From NCBI GenBank assembly GCA_964246705.1, contig CAXTRQ010000002.1:22988-86987 (forward strand): a DNA stretch of 64,000 bases, read 5' to 3'. The translations under genes and the position numbers were made by a program. Source of the stretch: DASZCR01 sp964246705. Its GTDB lineage: Bacteria; Acidobacteriota; Blastocatellia; Pyrinomonadales; Pyrinomonadaceae. The notes under the pieces are model-generated. The model was given only the letters and a program-made list of their open reading frames with translations. It had not been told where the DNA came from and made no database searches. The first letter of the stretch is position 1. The number at the start of each line of letters is the position of its first letter. This document shows, piece by piece, positions 47,232 to 55,327 of the stretch.

Positions 47232-48143
47232 TCAGAGCGGTCGGATGATGCCTTGCACGAGCAGCACGATGATGAGAAGGCCGACAATCAGACGATAGCC
47301 GATGAAGACGCCCGTCGAATGCGTGCGAAGGAAGCGCAGGAGAAACCAGATTGAAGCGTAGCCGACGAGACCGGAAACAACAGTTGCGACGAGCAGCGGC
47401 GCGCCGCTCCCCGGAGGCAGTTTCCCAACCTCTTTGAAGAGTTCGAGCAGCCCGCTGGCGGCAATCGCCGGAATCGAGAGCAGGAACGAAAACCGCGCCG
47501 CCGTCTCGCGCGTCTCTCCGGCAAACAGCCCGCCCATGATGGTCGAACCCGAACGGCTCGCGCCCGGAACGAGCGCCAGCACTTGCGCGAAGCCGACCGC
47601 CAGCGCGTCCTTGATACTGAGGTCTGCCATCTCCTTGCGACGCTTGCCCACGCGCTCGGCAATCACTAACAGGATGGCGACGGCAATCATCATCGTGGCG
47701 ATGAGCCAGAGATTTTTCGTCAACGGCCCTTCAATCTGTTTCTTGAGCAGCAGGCCGAGTGTGCCGATGGGAATCGAGCCGATGATAATCAGCCAGCCGA
47801 GACGCGCCTCGTCCGACAGCCGTCCCAGAAATCCGCCCGCGCCCGCCTTTCCACTCGCGCTTTTTCCAGACTGCGCGGGGCGTCCGCCGCCCGTCAGGAG
47901 CGCGAGGTGGTCGCGCACAAACGCCGAGGCGATAGCCCAGATGTCGCGCGCGAAATAGACGAGCACCGCGAGCAGCGTCCCCAACTGAATGACGGCGATG
48001 ACGGCGGTCAACTGTTCGGCAGCGAGCGTCTGCGAAAGATGCGTCAGCCGCGTGGCGAAAATTAGATGCGCCGTCGAACTGATGGGGATGAATTCCGTGA
48101 GTCCCTGAACGATGCCAAGTATGATGGCCTGAAGAATGGTCAT
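47232..48143 (-). CDS. uppP: Undecaprenyl-diphosphatase
   Basis: Inner-membrane enzyme recycling undecaprenyl pyrophosphate for cell-wall and LPS glycan assembly. 303 aa. The signature GLTEFIPISSTAHL is near the N-terminus and PGASRSGSTIMGG in the middle, with about eight helices. A loop of ~25 Gly/Ser/Ala residues (GKSASGKAGAGG) lies after the third helix. The leader is one arm of an inverted repeat at 48157-48262, with no clear Shine-Dalgarno. Confidence 0.95.
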   Translation of the reverse strand: MTILQAIILGIVQGLTEFIPISSTAHLIFATRLTHLSQTLAAEQLTAVIAVIQLGTLLAVLVYFARDIWAIASAFVRDHLALLTGGGRPAQSGKSASGKAGAGGFLGRLSDEARLGWLIIIGSIPIGTLGLLLKKQIEGPLTKNLWLIATMMIAVAILLVIAERVGKRRKEMADLSIKDALAVGFAQVLALVPGASRSGSTIMGGLFAGETRETAARFSFLLSIPAIAASGLLELFKEVGKLPPGSGAPLLVATVVSGLVGYASIWFLLRFLRTHSTGVFIGYRLIVGLLIIVLLVQGIIRPL

Positions 48144-48156
48144 GTCGAGTTTTTAG

Positions 48157-48262
48157 ATTTGCGATTTGAAATTTCAAATTTCAGAGCGGTTGCGGCGGAG
48201 AGGTGCGGTTCAAATTTTGAACTTGAGATGAAAGCTGTTTCGGGGTCTTTCAATCGCAAATC
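48157..48262. repeat. Inverted repeat with core motif upstream of uppP
   Basis: GATTTGCGATT (48157-48167) is complementary to AATCGCAAATC (48252-48262). Inside is TTGAGATGAAAGCTGT (48223-48238), identical over 16 bases to 4580-4595 in heptamer copy 1. The arms are of GATTTGC/GCAAATC type in ~7-8-base units. Confidence 0.7.
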
Positions 48263-48280
48263 CAAAATCGCAAATTCCTC

Positions 48281-49054
48281 TCATTCACGGAACGAGTTGT
48301 TGGCGGCGATGCGGTCGTAAATTGAGTTGGGCATAAACTTCAACAGGCGCACGAGGCTCGCCAGTTGCCACGGAAACGCGTAGCTGCTGGGGCGTCGTTC
48401 GATGGCGCGAACGATTTTGCGCGAGGCGTCGTCGAGTTCGAGTAAAAACGGCAGGCGGTGTTTCCGGTTAGCGGTCAGCGGCGTTTTGATGAAACCGGGA
48501 TGAATCGTCGTGACGGCGACGCCGCTCTTTCTGAGATCAACGCGGAGGCTTTCAAAGAAAGTCGAAACAGCAGCTTTGCTTGCGCTGTAGGCGCTCGACT
48601 TCGGCAGCCCGCGATAAGCGGCGAGGCTTGAGATGGCGACCAGATGCCCGCTTTGTCGCTCAATCATGTCTGGCAGCACGGCGGCGACGCTGTTGACGAC
48701 GCCGATGGTGTTAATGGAAATGACTTCGCTGACATCATTGGCGCGCAAATCATTCGCGGAGGCGACAATGCTCATCCCCGCGTTGGCAACCAGCACGTCA
48801 ATTCGTCCCCACGTCTCGCGCACGCGCGCGGCGGCGCGGTTCACGTCTTCAGTCTGTCGCACGTCGCCCGCCAACGCGAGCGCGCGCCCTCCGGCACGCT
48901 CGACCTCCTCCGCGACTTCAATCAAAGTGTCCGCACGGCGCGCGAACAACCCGACCGAAGCGCCGCGCCTTCCGAGTTCGACGGCGACGCCCCGACCGAT
49001 ACCGCTCGACGCGCCCGTGATGAGAACAACCTGTTTCGACCAATCAACTCGCAT
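48281..49054 (-). CDS. Short-chain dehydrogenase/reductase
   Basis: 257 aa from the ATG at 49054 (MRVDWSKQVVLITGASSGIG); the frame upstream to 49228 is not family-like. Cofactor loop TGASSGIGRG, NAGMS, catalytic Ser in ISSLAAYRG and YxxxK in YSASK. Classical SDR of unknown substrate; the C-terminus is polar with AFPWQLASLVRLLKFMPN, possibly membrane-associated. Lies between uppP and the ACT protein. Confidence 0.9.
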   Translation of the reverse strand: MRVDWSKQVVLITGASSGIGRGVAVELGRRGASVGLFARRADTLIEVAEEVERAGGRALALAGDVRQTEDVNRAAARVRETWGRIDVLVANAGMSIVASANDLRANDVSEVISINTIGVVNSVAAVLPDMIERQSGHLVAISSLAAYRGLPKSSAYSASKAAVSTFFESLRVDLRKSGVAVTTIHPGFIKTPLTANRKHRLPFLLELDDASRKIVRAIERRPSSYAFPWQLASLVRLLKFMPNSIYDRIAANNSFRE

Positions 49055-49127
49055 AAGAAAACGTCTAAAGCAAAAGCCACCGGATAGAAGTTTTTGACTT
49101 TCGACTCCAGACCTTAGACTTCTGTTT

Positions 49128-49571
49128 TCAGCATAGCTCGCCGACGTGTTCGCCGAGCACGCGTAAGGCTCTCGGCAGTTCGTCCTGCTTGATGAGCAGG
49201 TGATCGCGCGAGAAGGCGGAGAGCACACCGACCGTGATTCCCGCTGCCGCCAGAATCTCCGTCACGCGCGCCACATAGCCGACGATGTTCCAAGCCAGTT
49301 CGATGTTTAAAGTGACGAGCCGGAAATTTCCCTCGACGCGCGCATCACGCGCCGCGTAGCGCATCGTCCGCCAGTCCTCTTCTTCGAGCAGCAGCGTCAC
49401 TTCAAACGCATCGCGCAGCAGCATGACGGCCGCGTCGGCGCGCGGACTCAGTTCGGGATTCTCCAACATCCGCCGCCAATCTTCATGGCGCAGTCCGACC
49501 AGAAAAAAGGTCGCGGGCGCGACTTCAACTTTCGTGCGGCGCAAAAGTTCTTCAACGCTTGTGCTCGACAT
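49128..49571 (-). CDS. ACT-domain (CASTOR-like) protein
   Basis: 147 aa. An N-terminal divergent segment (LLRRTKVEVAPATFFLVGL) and a C-terminal ACT-like half (LVTLNIELAWNIVGYVARVTEILAAAGITVGVLSAF) with the repeating beta-alpha pattern of CASTOR/ACT amino-acid-sensing domains. Ligand unknown. Downstream of RNase J on the same strand. Confidence 0.75.
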   Translation of the reverse strand: MSSTSVEELLRRTKVEVAPATFFLVGLRHEDWRRMLENPELSPRADAAVMLLRDAFEVTLLLEEEDWRTMRYAARDARVEGNFRLVTLNIELAWNIVGYVARVTEILAAAGITVGVLSAFSRDHLLIKQDELPRALRVLGEHVGELC

Positions 49572-49578
49572 AGGGAAC

Positions 49579-49666
49579 CGATGAACGATAAACGCCGCAA
49601 CGATGAATCGAGAAGATATAGCTTACTGAATTAAAGTTGAAAGCTTTCCGGTTGCGGCGTTCATCG
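49579..49666. repeat. Inverted repeat between RNase J and the ACT gene
   Basis: AACGCCGCAAC (49591-49601) pairs with GTTGCGGCGTT (49651-49661); flanking CGATGA/TCATCG extends the stem. A TTGAAAGCTTT core lies inside. Units such as CGATGAA, CGATAAA are close to 7 bases long. Confidence 0.6.
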
Positions 49667-49670
49667 TCTC

Positions 49671-51311
49671 TTAGATTTGTACCACGACGGGCACGATGAC
49701 GGGACGCGCGCCGGACTGTTTCTGGATGAAGCGCTCTTTGATAAGTGACGGGGCGCGGCGTTCGGTCAGGGGCGTCGCTTCGACCGCTTCGGTGACGACG
49801 CGCTGCAAATCTTTCATGAACCCGTTGGAGGAACCGTCCATGCCGAGCAGGCCGCGCGAGACTATTTCAGGAGTTCCTTCGAGCGCGCCCGTCTCTTCGC
49901 TCAGCGTCACGACGGGCGTAATCATGCCATCATAGGCCAGTTGTTTGCGCTCGCGCACGGTCTCGCGGTCAATTTCTTCAAAGCCTGTATCATCAATAAA
50001 CGTGCGTTTGATTTCGCGCTTGTCAATGACGGTCGCGTGGTTGCCGTCGAGTTCCAGCACGTCGCCGTTCTCAATCAGGATGATGTTCTTCTCGTCATAG
50101 CCGAGATGGTTTTTGACGAACTCTTTGTGACGATAAAGCATGCGATATTCGCCGTGAACGGGAATCACATACTTCGGGCGAACGGCCTCGGTCATGATCC
50201 GTATGTCTTCCTGCGAGGCGTGGCCGCTGACGTGAACCAGACGCCGCTTCTCGTCAATAATGTTTCCGCCGCGTTTGTAGATTTCCCCGACGAGCCGCGA
50301 AATCGTGCGCTCGTTGCCCGGAATGATGCGCGCCGAAAGCACGACCGTATCGCCTTCCTCAATCGTCAAGCCTTTGTAGGATTGGTTCGCCATCTGCGAA
50401 AGCGCGGCGCGCGGCTCGCCCTGCGAGCCTGTAACGAGATAGACAACTTCGTTGTCGTCCAACTGCTTCGCCTGATTCAGAGAGACGAGCATCCCGTGAA
50501 TGTCGAGATAGCCGAGGCGGTCGGCAATCTCCACGTTCTTCTGCATCGAGCGACCGAGCACGCAAACCTTGCGGTCGAACTGCTGCGCCACATCGAGGAC
50601 GATTTGCAGGCGGTGAATCGAAGAGGCGAACGCGGCGACGATGATGCGTCCTTCGGCCTCCGAGAAAATTTCCTCGAAGGCGGGGATGACGGCGCGCTCG
50701 GAAGGCGTGCGTCCCGGCACGGTCGCGTTGGTCGAATCGGAGGTGAGCGCAAGCACGCCCTCCTGCCCGTAGCGGCGCAGCGTCCGCAGGTCAATCGGCT
50801 CGCCGATAACCGGCGTCTCGTCCACCTTATAATCGCCCGTGTGGATAATCGTCCCGGCAGGCGTCTGGATGGCGAGCGCAAAGCAGTCAACCAGCGAGTG
50901 TGAGACGCGGATGAACTCGATGCGAAAAACGCCGATCTCGACGACCTGTCGCGGCTCGACCCGGTGCAGCAGCACATCGTTCGTCAGGTCATGCTCTTCC
51001 AGTTTGCTTTCGGCGAGTCCCAGCGTGAAATGCGAAGCATAGACGGGGACGTTGAATTTCTTCAAGATGTAGGGCAGCGCGCCGAGATGGTCTTCGTGCC
51101 CGTGCGTCAGGACGATGGCCGTGATGTAGTCGCTGTAATCATCGAGAAAATCGAAGTCGGGAACGGACACGTCAACGCCATAGACGCTCTCCTCCGGGAA
51201 GCCCATCCCGGCATCAACGATAATCATCTCATCGCCGTAGCGGACAGCCATACAATTCATCCCGAACTCGCCGACGCCGCCGAGCGGGATAATCTCAATA
51301 ACCTTGTTCAC
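49671..51311 (-). CDS. Ribonuclease J
   Basis: 546 aa beta-CASP metallo-beta-lactamase RNase. Zinc motif LTHGHEDHLGALPY, then GDYKVDETP, the beta-CASP domain (residues ~205-360) with LTSDSTN, VTGSQGEPRAALS and HVSGHASQEDI, and PVHGEYRML. It matures rRNA and degrades mRNA from the 5' end in many phyla. C-terminal domain ends PVIVPVVVQI. The leader is short and lacks a clear Shine-Dalgarno. Confidence 0.95.
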   Translation of the reverse strand: MNKVIEIIPLGGVGEFGMNCMAVRYGDEMIIVDAGMGFPEESVYGVDVSVPDFDFLDDYSDYITAIVLTHGHEDHLGALPYILKKFNVPVYASHFTLGLAESKLEEHDLTNDVLLHRVEPRQVVEIGVFRIEFIRVSHSLVDCFALAIQTPAGTIIHTGDYKVDETPVIGEPIDLRTLRRYGQEGVLALTSDSTNATVPGRTPSERAVIPAFEEIFSEAEGRIIVAAFASSIHRLQIVLDVAQQFDRKVCVLGRSMQKNVEIADRLGYLDIHGMLVSLNQAKQLDDNEVVYLVTGSQGEPRAALSQMANQSYKGLTIEEGDTVVLSARIIPGNERTISRLVGEIYKRGGNIIDEKRRLVHVSGHASQEDIRIMTEAVRPKYVIPVHGEYRMLYRHKEFVKNHLGYDEKNIILIENGDVLELDGNHATVIDKREIKRTFIDDTGFEEIDRETVRERKQLAYDGMITPVVTLSEETGALEGTPEIVSRGLLGMDGSSNGFMKDLQRVVTEAVEATPLTERRAPSLIKERFIQKQSGARPVIVPVVVQI

Positions 51312-51443
51312 AGTGATATTTTTCTCTCCAAATCAGACGGCGAGCGCCGTGTGCAGATCATAAAATTAAGGGGATTCAATCTGGAAATATTATAACACAG
51401 CGAAAGTTTTAGCCGCGTCCCCAAAGACGAAGGACGGAGCATG

Positions 51444-51480
51444 ATTTAAAAGTTGAGATTTGAAATTTCAACTTTTAAAT
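51444..51480. repeat. 13-bp perfect inverted repeat after rsmA
   Basis: ATTTAAAAGTTGA (51444-51456) pairs with TCAACTTTTAAAT (51468-51480) around an 11-base loop. It lies 17 bases past the rsmA stop, between rsmA and RNase J. AT-rich, so a weak terminator at best. Confidence 0.65.
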
Positions 51481-51496
51481 CTGAAATATCTGGAAT

Positions 51497-52324
51497 CTAT
51501 GAAGCGCGACTTTCGAGAGCGCGCGAAATCCGCGCCCAGTCATCCAATGCGAGCGTTTCGGCACGCCTTTGCGCCTCGACGCCCGCCGCTTCGAGCAGTT
51601 GCGTTGCGCCGCCTGCCGCTTCGACGTGTGCGCGCAAATCGCCGGAGGTCGCGCGCAGGTTGTTGTAGATAGTCTTGCGTCGCTGTGCAAAACCCGCGCT
51701 GACGATGCGCCACAGCAACTTTTCATCTTCGACCTTGAGCGCCGATTCGGCGCGCGGGCGCAAGCGCGCAATCGTGCTCCAGACTTTCGGCACGGGACGA
51801 AACGAAGCGGGCGCGACATCGAAGAGCGGCTCGCTTTCGCAATAAGCTTCGACCAGCACTGAAAGATACCCGCGTGCGCTCGTGGCGGGCGGCGCAGTGA
51901 TGCGCTCGACGACTTCGCGTTGCAGCATCAAGAGCATCTCGCTCAGGCAGCCGCGCTGCTCGATGAGGCGTTGCAATATCGCCGTCGAAATGTTGTAAGG
52001 AAGATTGGCGACGACACGCGCCTGTTCGGCGGGCGAGATCGCCGCACAGAAATCAACCTCAAGCGCGTCTGCTTCGACGAGCGTGAAATTTTCATACCCG
52101 GCGAATCGCTCGCGCAAGAGAAATGAAAGTTCGCGGTCGAACTCCACCGCCACCACTCTCGCCGCACGCTCAACGAGATGCGCCGTCAACGCGCCGCGTC
52201 CCGGCCCGATCTCAATAATCGTCTCGCCCTCGCGCGGGGCAAGCTCACTAACGATGCGCTCGACGACCCGCTCGTCCGTCAGAAAGTTTTGCCCCAGACT
52301 CTTTTTGGCGCGCGGATATGGCAT
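51497..52324 (-). CDS. rsmA: 16S rRNA (adenine(1518)-N6/adenine(1519)-N6) dimethyltransferase
   Basis: KsgA family, 275 aa. KKSLGQNFLTDERVVERI at the N-terminus, SAM-binding EIGPGRGALT and the catalytic NLPYNIS. Dimethylates the two adjacent adenines in the 3' hairpin of 16S rRNA. Start ATG at 52324 has no Shine-Dalgarno. It is preceded, in mRNA sense, by a 17-bp hairpin and a U7 run. A C-terminal helical domain (DLRAHVEAAGGATQLLEAAG) completes the fold. Confidence 0.95.
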   Translation of the reverse strand: MPYPRAKKSLGQNFLTDERVVERIVSELAPREGETIIEIGPGRGALTAHLVERAARVVAVEFDRELSFLLRERFAGYENFTLVEADALEVDFCAAISPAEQARVVANLPYNISTAILQRLIEQRGCLSEMLLMLQREVVERITAPPATSARGYLSVLVEAYCESEPLFDVAPASFRPVPKVWSTIARLRPRAESALKVEDEKLLWRIVSAGFAQRRKTIYNNLRATSGDLRAHVEAAGGATQLLEAAGVEAQRRAETLALDDWARISRALESRAS

Positions 52325-52332
52325 AAAAAAAG

Positions 52333-52440
52333 CAGTGACGAGTGACGAGCAAAACCGGGAATAGTTTTCAGTTTTCAGTCATCAGTGAAGAGTGATAAGA
52401 GCATCGCTGTTTTTAACTTGTCACTCGTCACTCGTCACTG
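52333..52440. repeat. Inverted heptamer repeat, copy with 17-bp perfect arms
   Basis: CAGTGACGAGTGACGAG (52333-52349) is the exact reverse complement of 52424-52440. The loop (52350-52423) resembles that of copy 1 (AAACCGGG, TTTTCAGTTTTCAG, ATCAGTGAAGAGTG). In the mRNA sense of rsmA, the stem is followed by a U7 run and AUG. The ribD stop (52421-52423) lies at the edge of the other arm. Confidence 0.88.
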
Positions 52441-53515
52441 TTTTTGTGTATCCGGTGATTTCAACGTCGCGGCCTCGCGGCGTGATGCTGACGTGGCGGA
52501 GTTTGACGGCCTCTGCAATGGTGATGGCTCCCATGCCGCCGATGGCGGATTTGGCGTCGCTGCCGCCGATGATGATTGGCGCGATGAAGAAAGTCGCCTT
52601 GTCTATCAACCCCGCTTCGAGAAATGCGCCCGCGACGTGCGCGCCGCCTTCGACGAGCAGGCTACAAAGCGCGCGGCTGTGTAGTTCTTCGAGGACGCGC
52701 GCGACGTTGCGTCCTCCTTCGGGCGAGCGCACGACCTCGACGCCGCAGGCTGACAGCGCAGATGCTTTCGCGTCGTCGGCGCCCATCGAAGTAAAGACGA
52801 TGACGGGCGCGTGGGCGACCGTGCGTGCGAGTTGCGAATTGGGACTCAAGAGCAGGCGTTCGTCGAGCACGATGCGCGCGAGTGGGCGATGCCGCGTGTG
52901 CCCGCTGCGGTCTGTCAACAGCGGATCATCATTCTGCGCCGTCCCCGCGCCGACGAGAATCGCATCGTATTCATGACGCAGTTCGTGGACTCTCCGGCGC
53001 GACTCTTCGCCCGTAATCCAGCGCGCATCGCCCGTGCGCGTGGCGATGCGCCCGTCGAGCGAGCAGGCCAGCTTGAGTTGAACAAACGGGCGCGCGTGGC
53101 GCAGGCAGTGGATATATTTTTCGTTGAGCAGCAGAGCTTCCCCGGCCATCAAGCCGACCTCAACTTTAATTCCGGCGGCGCGCAGGTGCGCGAAACCCCG
53201 ACCGGAAACGAGCGGGTTCGGGTCTTCAATGGGCGCGACGACGCGACGCACCCCGGCGTTGACGAGCGCGGTCGTGCAGGGCGGCGTGCGTCCCGTGTGG
53301 GCGTGCGGTTCGAGCGAGACGTAGGCGGTCGCGCCCGCCGCACGCGCTCCAGCCTCTTCGAGCGCGAGCGTTTCGGCATGCTTGACGCGCTCATAGACAT
53401 AAAAACCTTCGCCGATTGTCGCGCCGTTTTCGTCAACAATCACGCAGCCGACCAGCGGCCCCGGACTCACTTGCCCGCGTCCACGCGCGGCGAGTTCGAG
53501 CGCGCGCCCCATCAT
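52421..53515 (-). CDS. ribD: Bifunctional riboflavin biosynthesis protein RibD, zinc Cys replaced by His
   Basis: 364 aa from the ATG at 53515 (MMGRALELAARGRG). Deaminase domain (1-~145) with HAE (H46, E48) and TGRTPPC (C80). The first Cys ligand, normally in LEPC, is His71 (codon CAC). Reductase domain (~150-360) with LKLACSLDGRIAT, DPLLTDR and the final GYTKTVTSDE. It converts the pyrimidine precursor of riboflavin by deamination and reduction. The last residues and the stop are encoded by TGACGAG heptamers. The longer frame to 53722 runs through repeat and N bases and is not used. Confidence 0.93.
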   Translation of the reverse strand: MMGRALELAARGRGQVSPGPLVGCVIVDENGATIGEGFYVYERVKHAETLALEEAGARAAGATAYVSLEPHAHTGRTPPCTTALVNAGVRRVVAPIEDPNPLVSGRGFAHLRAAGIKVEVGLMAGEALLLNEKYIHCLRHARPFVQLKLACSLDGRIATRTGDARWITGEESRRRVHELRHEYDAILVGAGTAQNDDPLLTDRSGHTRHRPLARIVLDERLLLSPNSQLARTVAHAPVIVFTSMGADDAKASALSACGVEVVRSPEGGRNVARVLEELHSRALCSLLVEGGAHVAGAFLEAGLIDKATFFIAPIIIGGSDAKSAIGGMGAITIAEAVKLRHVSITPRGRDVEITGYTKTVTSDE

Positions 53516-53527
53516 GCGCTCGTCAAA

Positions 53528-53555
53528 GTCTGGAGTCTGGAGTCTGGAGTCTGAA
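53528..53555. repeat. Four tandem GTCTGGA heptamers at the ribD start
   Basis: GTCTGGA (53528-53534), GTCTGGA, GTCTGGA, GTCTGAA (53549-53555), 13-40 bases upstream of the ATG. In mRNA sense they read TCCAGAC repeats. No complementary second arm is visible on this side of the N gap. Confidence 0.85.
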
Positions 53556-53678
53556 GTCAAAATATTTGGCTTCAAGCGTCGCTCGGAGCTTGGAATATGG
53601 AGATACTGTTCTTTGCGCCTTGGCGTGTTTTTGAGGGAAGATTTTTTGAGCGCACAAAGCACCGGGGCACAGTGTAGA

Positions 53679-53688
53679 NNNNNNNNNN
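53679..53688. other. Assembly gap (10 N) between ribD and ftsY
   Basis: Followed by a run of C (53699-53712). Low-complexity sequence, including heptamers, borders it and probably broke the assembly. Confidence 0.8.
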
Positions 53689-53757
53689 ATAAACCCACCA
53701 CACCCCCCCCCCTTCCCCGCAAAGTGAAAGATGCCGGGTAAGTTTTGTGACAACCTC

Positions 53758-55074
53758 TTATTCAAAGAGGCCGTTGACATACTGTTCGGGATCGAAGCGG
53801 ACGAGGTCGTCCACCTTCTCGCCAATCCCTGCGTAGCGAATCGGCAGATTCAATTCTTTGGCGATGGCGACGGCGATGCCGCCTTTGGCCGTGCCGTCGA
53901 GTTTGGTCAGGACGATGCCGGTCACGCCCGCGACCTTCAAAAACTGGCGTGCCTGTTCAAGCCCGTTCTGGCCTGTGACGGCATCAACGACGAGCAGCGT
54001 TTCGTGCGGCGCGCCTTCGACCTCGCGTCCCGCGATGCGTTTCATCTTTTCAAGTTCTGCCATCAAGTTCGATTTGTTATGAAGGCGTCCGGCGGTGTCC
54101 ACGATGAGCACGTCGGAGTTGCGCGCCTTTGCAGCCTTCAGTGCGTCGAAGAGCACGGCTGCCGGGTCAGTTCCCTGCTTCTGTTGAATGAGCGGGACGC
54201 CCGTGCGCTCAGCCCAGATGGCGAGTTGGTCTGAGGCGGCGGCGCGGAACGTGTCGGCAGCGCAGATGAGCACGTCGTTGCCCTCAGCCTTGATGCGCTG
54301 CGCGAGTTTGCCGATGGTTGTCGTCTTGCCGACGCCGTTGACGCCGACGATCATCATCACGTATGGAGAGATATTTTCGGGCACGCTCGTTTCCGAATCC
54401 ACACCCTCCTGCGAAGACTGCTGAAGAATGTCGAGCAGTTCATTCTTGATGGACTGCTTGAGGGCTTCGATGTCGTTAATCTCTTTGCGCGTAATGCCGC
54501 GACGGACGGTTTCGAGAATGTGGAGCGTAGTCGGAACGCCGATGTCGGCGGCAATCAGCGCCTCTTCCAGTTCGTCGAGCAGTTCGGCATCAATCTGCTT
54601 GCGCCCCTGAAAGACCGTGTCAATTTTTTCGGAGAGCGATTCGCGTGTCGCCGCAATCGCTCGCCTGAAACGGTTGGCGAGCGCCTGTTCGAGCGCCGCC
54701 TCTTCCGCCTGCAATTCTTCCATCGAGCGGTCGAGGCCGAGAATCGAAGTTGTAAAAGGCGAGCGTGAAGGGACGGAGCGCGGCGGCGGACTCGGCGGTA
54801 TCGGCGGCGCGGCCTCGGCTCTTTTCGCGGGCGCTTCAATGGGAATATTTTGTGCCTGCCTCTGTGATGCGGGCGCGGGAGTCGGTGCGCTGCCCGTGGG
54901 TGTCGCGTCGAGCGTCGGCGGAGCGACGGACTCCGGCAANNNNNNNNNNGGCGGCGCGGCGGGCGGCTCAAGTCTCGACTGTCCATCCGGCTGAGTTTTC
55001 TCAGCCGCGACCGGAGGCTCGTTGAGTCCGAGCGTGATAAAACGGTCTTCTTTTTTGCGTCTCCAGAAAGCCAT
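53758..55074 (-). CDS. ftsY: Signal recognition particle receptor FtsY (contains an assembly gap)
   Basis: About 438 aa including X codons. A Pro/Ala-rich acidic N-terminal part holds the gap at 54940-54949 (both sides are in the same frame, by chance or truth). The NG domain has GVNGVGKTTT (G1), DTFRAAA, DTAGRLHNKSNLMAELEKMK (G3), TKLDGTAKGG (G4) and the C-terminal GIGEKVDDLVRFDPEQYVNGLF. It is the membrane receptor for the SRP-ribosome complex. Downstream genes on the same strand are ribD and rsmA. Confidence 0.95.
   Translation of the reverse strand: MAFWRRKKEDRFITLGLNEPPVAAEKTQPDGQSRLEPPAAPXXXXLPESVAPPTLDATPTGSAPTPAPASQRQAQNIPIEAPAKRAEAAPPIPPSPPPRSVPSRSPFTTSILGLDRSMEELQAEEAALEQALANRFRRAIAATRESLSEKIDTVFQGRKQIDAELLDELEEALIAADIGVPTTLHILETVRRGITRKEINDIEALKQSIKNELLDILQQSSQEGVDSETSVPENISPYVMMIVGVNGVGKTTTIGKLAQRIKAEGNDVLICAADTFRAAASDQLAIWAERTGVPLIQQKQGTDPAAVLFDALKAAKARNSDVLIVDTAGRLHNKSNLMAELEKMKRIAGREVEGAPHETLLVVDAVTGQNGLEQARQFLKVAGVTGIVLTKLDGTAKGGIAVAIAKELNLPIRYAGIGEKVDDLVRFDPEQYVNGLFE
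54940..54949. other. Assembly gap (10 N) within ftsY
   Basis: Lies in the low-complexity Pro/Ala linker. Length of the missing linker is unknown. Confidence 0.8.
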
Positions 55075-55268
55075 GCGATAGATGAATGCCTTTAGAAATT
55101 CAGGATTGATTTAGAGTTAACGATTATAGACACAACTGCCGCGCGGCGACAAAACCAGCGCGGCAGTTTCACGTTTGAACAGAGAGTTAAATGATAAGAG
55201 ATTAGCTGTCCGGAGCGACTTTGAAGTGAGAGTCAGGCGGAGCTTTTAGTTTTTTTTGCGCCTCCGGG

Positions 55269-55303
55269 GTCTCCGGCGTGAAACTTATTCACACGTTGGA
55301 GAC
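55269..55303. repeat. Hairpin with GTCTCC/GGAGAC arms
   Basis: GTCTCC (55269-55274) and GGAGAC (55298-55303), with inner GGCGTGAA/TTCACACG near-complementarity. Resembles the GTCTCCAGCGTGAG element at 18549-18562. It lies just past the HD-GYP stop, between it and ftsY, and may terminate or isolate transcription. Confidence 0.5.
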
Positions 55304-55327
55304 GCACAGAAGCAAGGCCCCTAGGAT

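Noticed and set aside
53516..53825. Frames through the N gap next to ribD
   Set aside because: They run through repeat units, N bases and a poly-C tract. The start of RibD is fixed by MMGRALELA at 53515.
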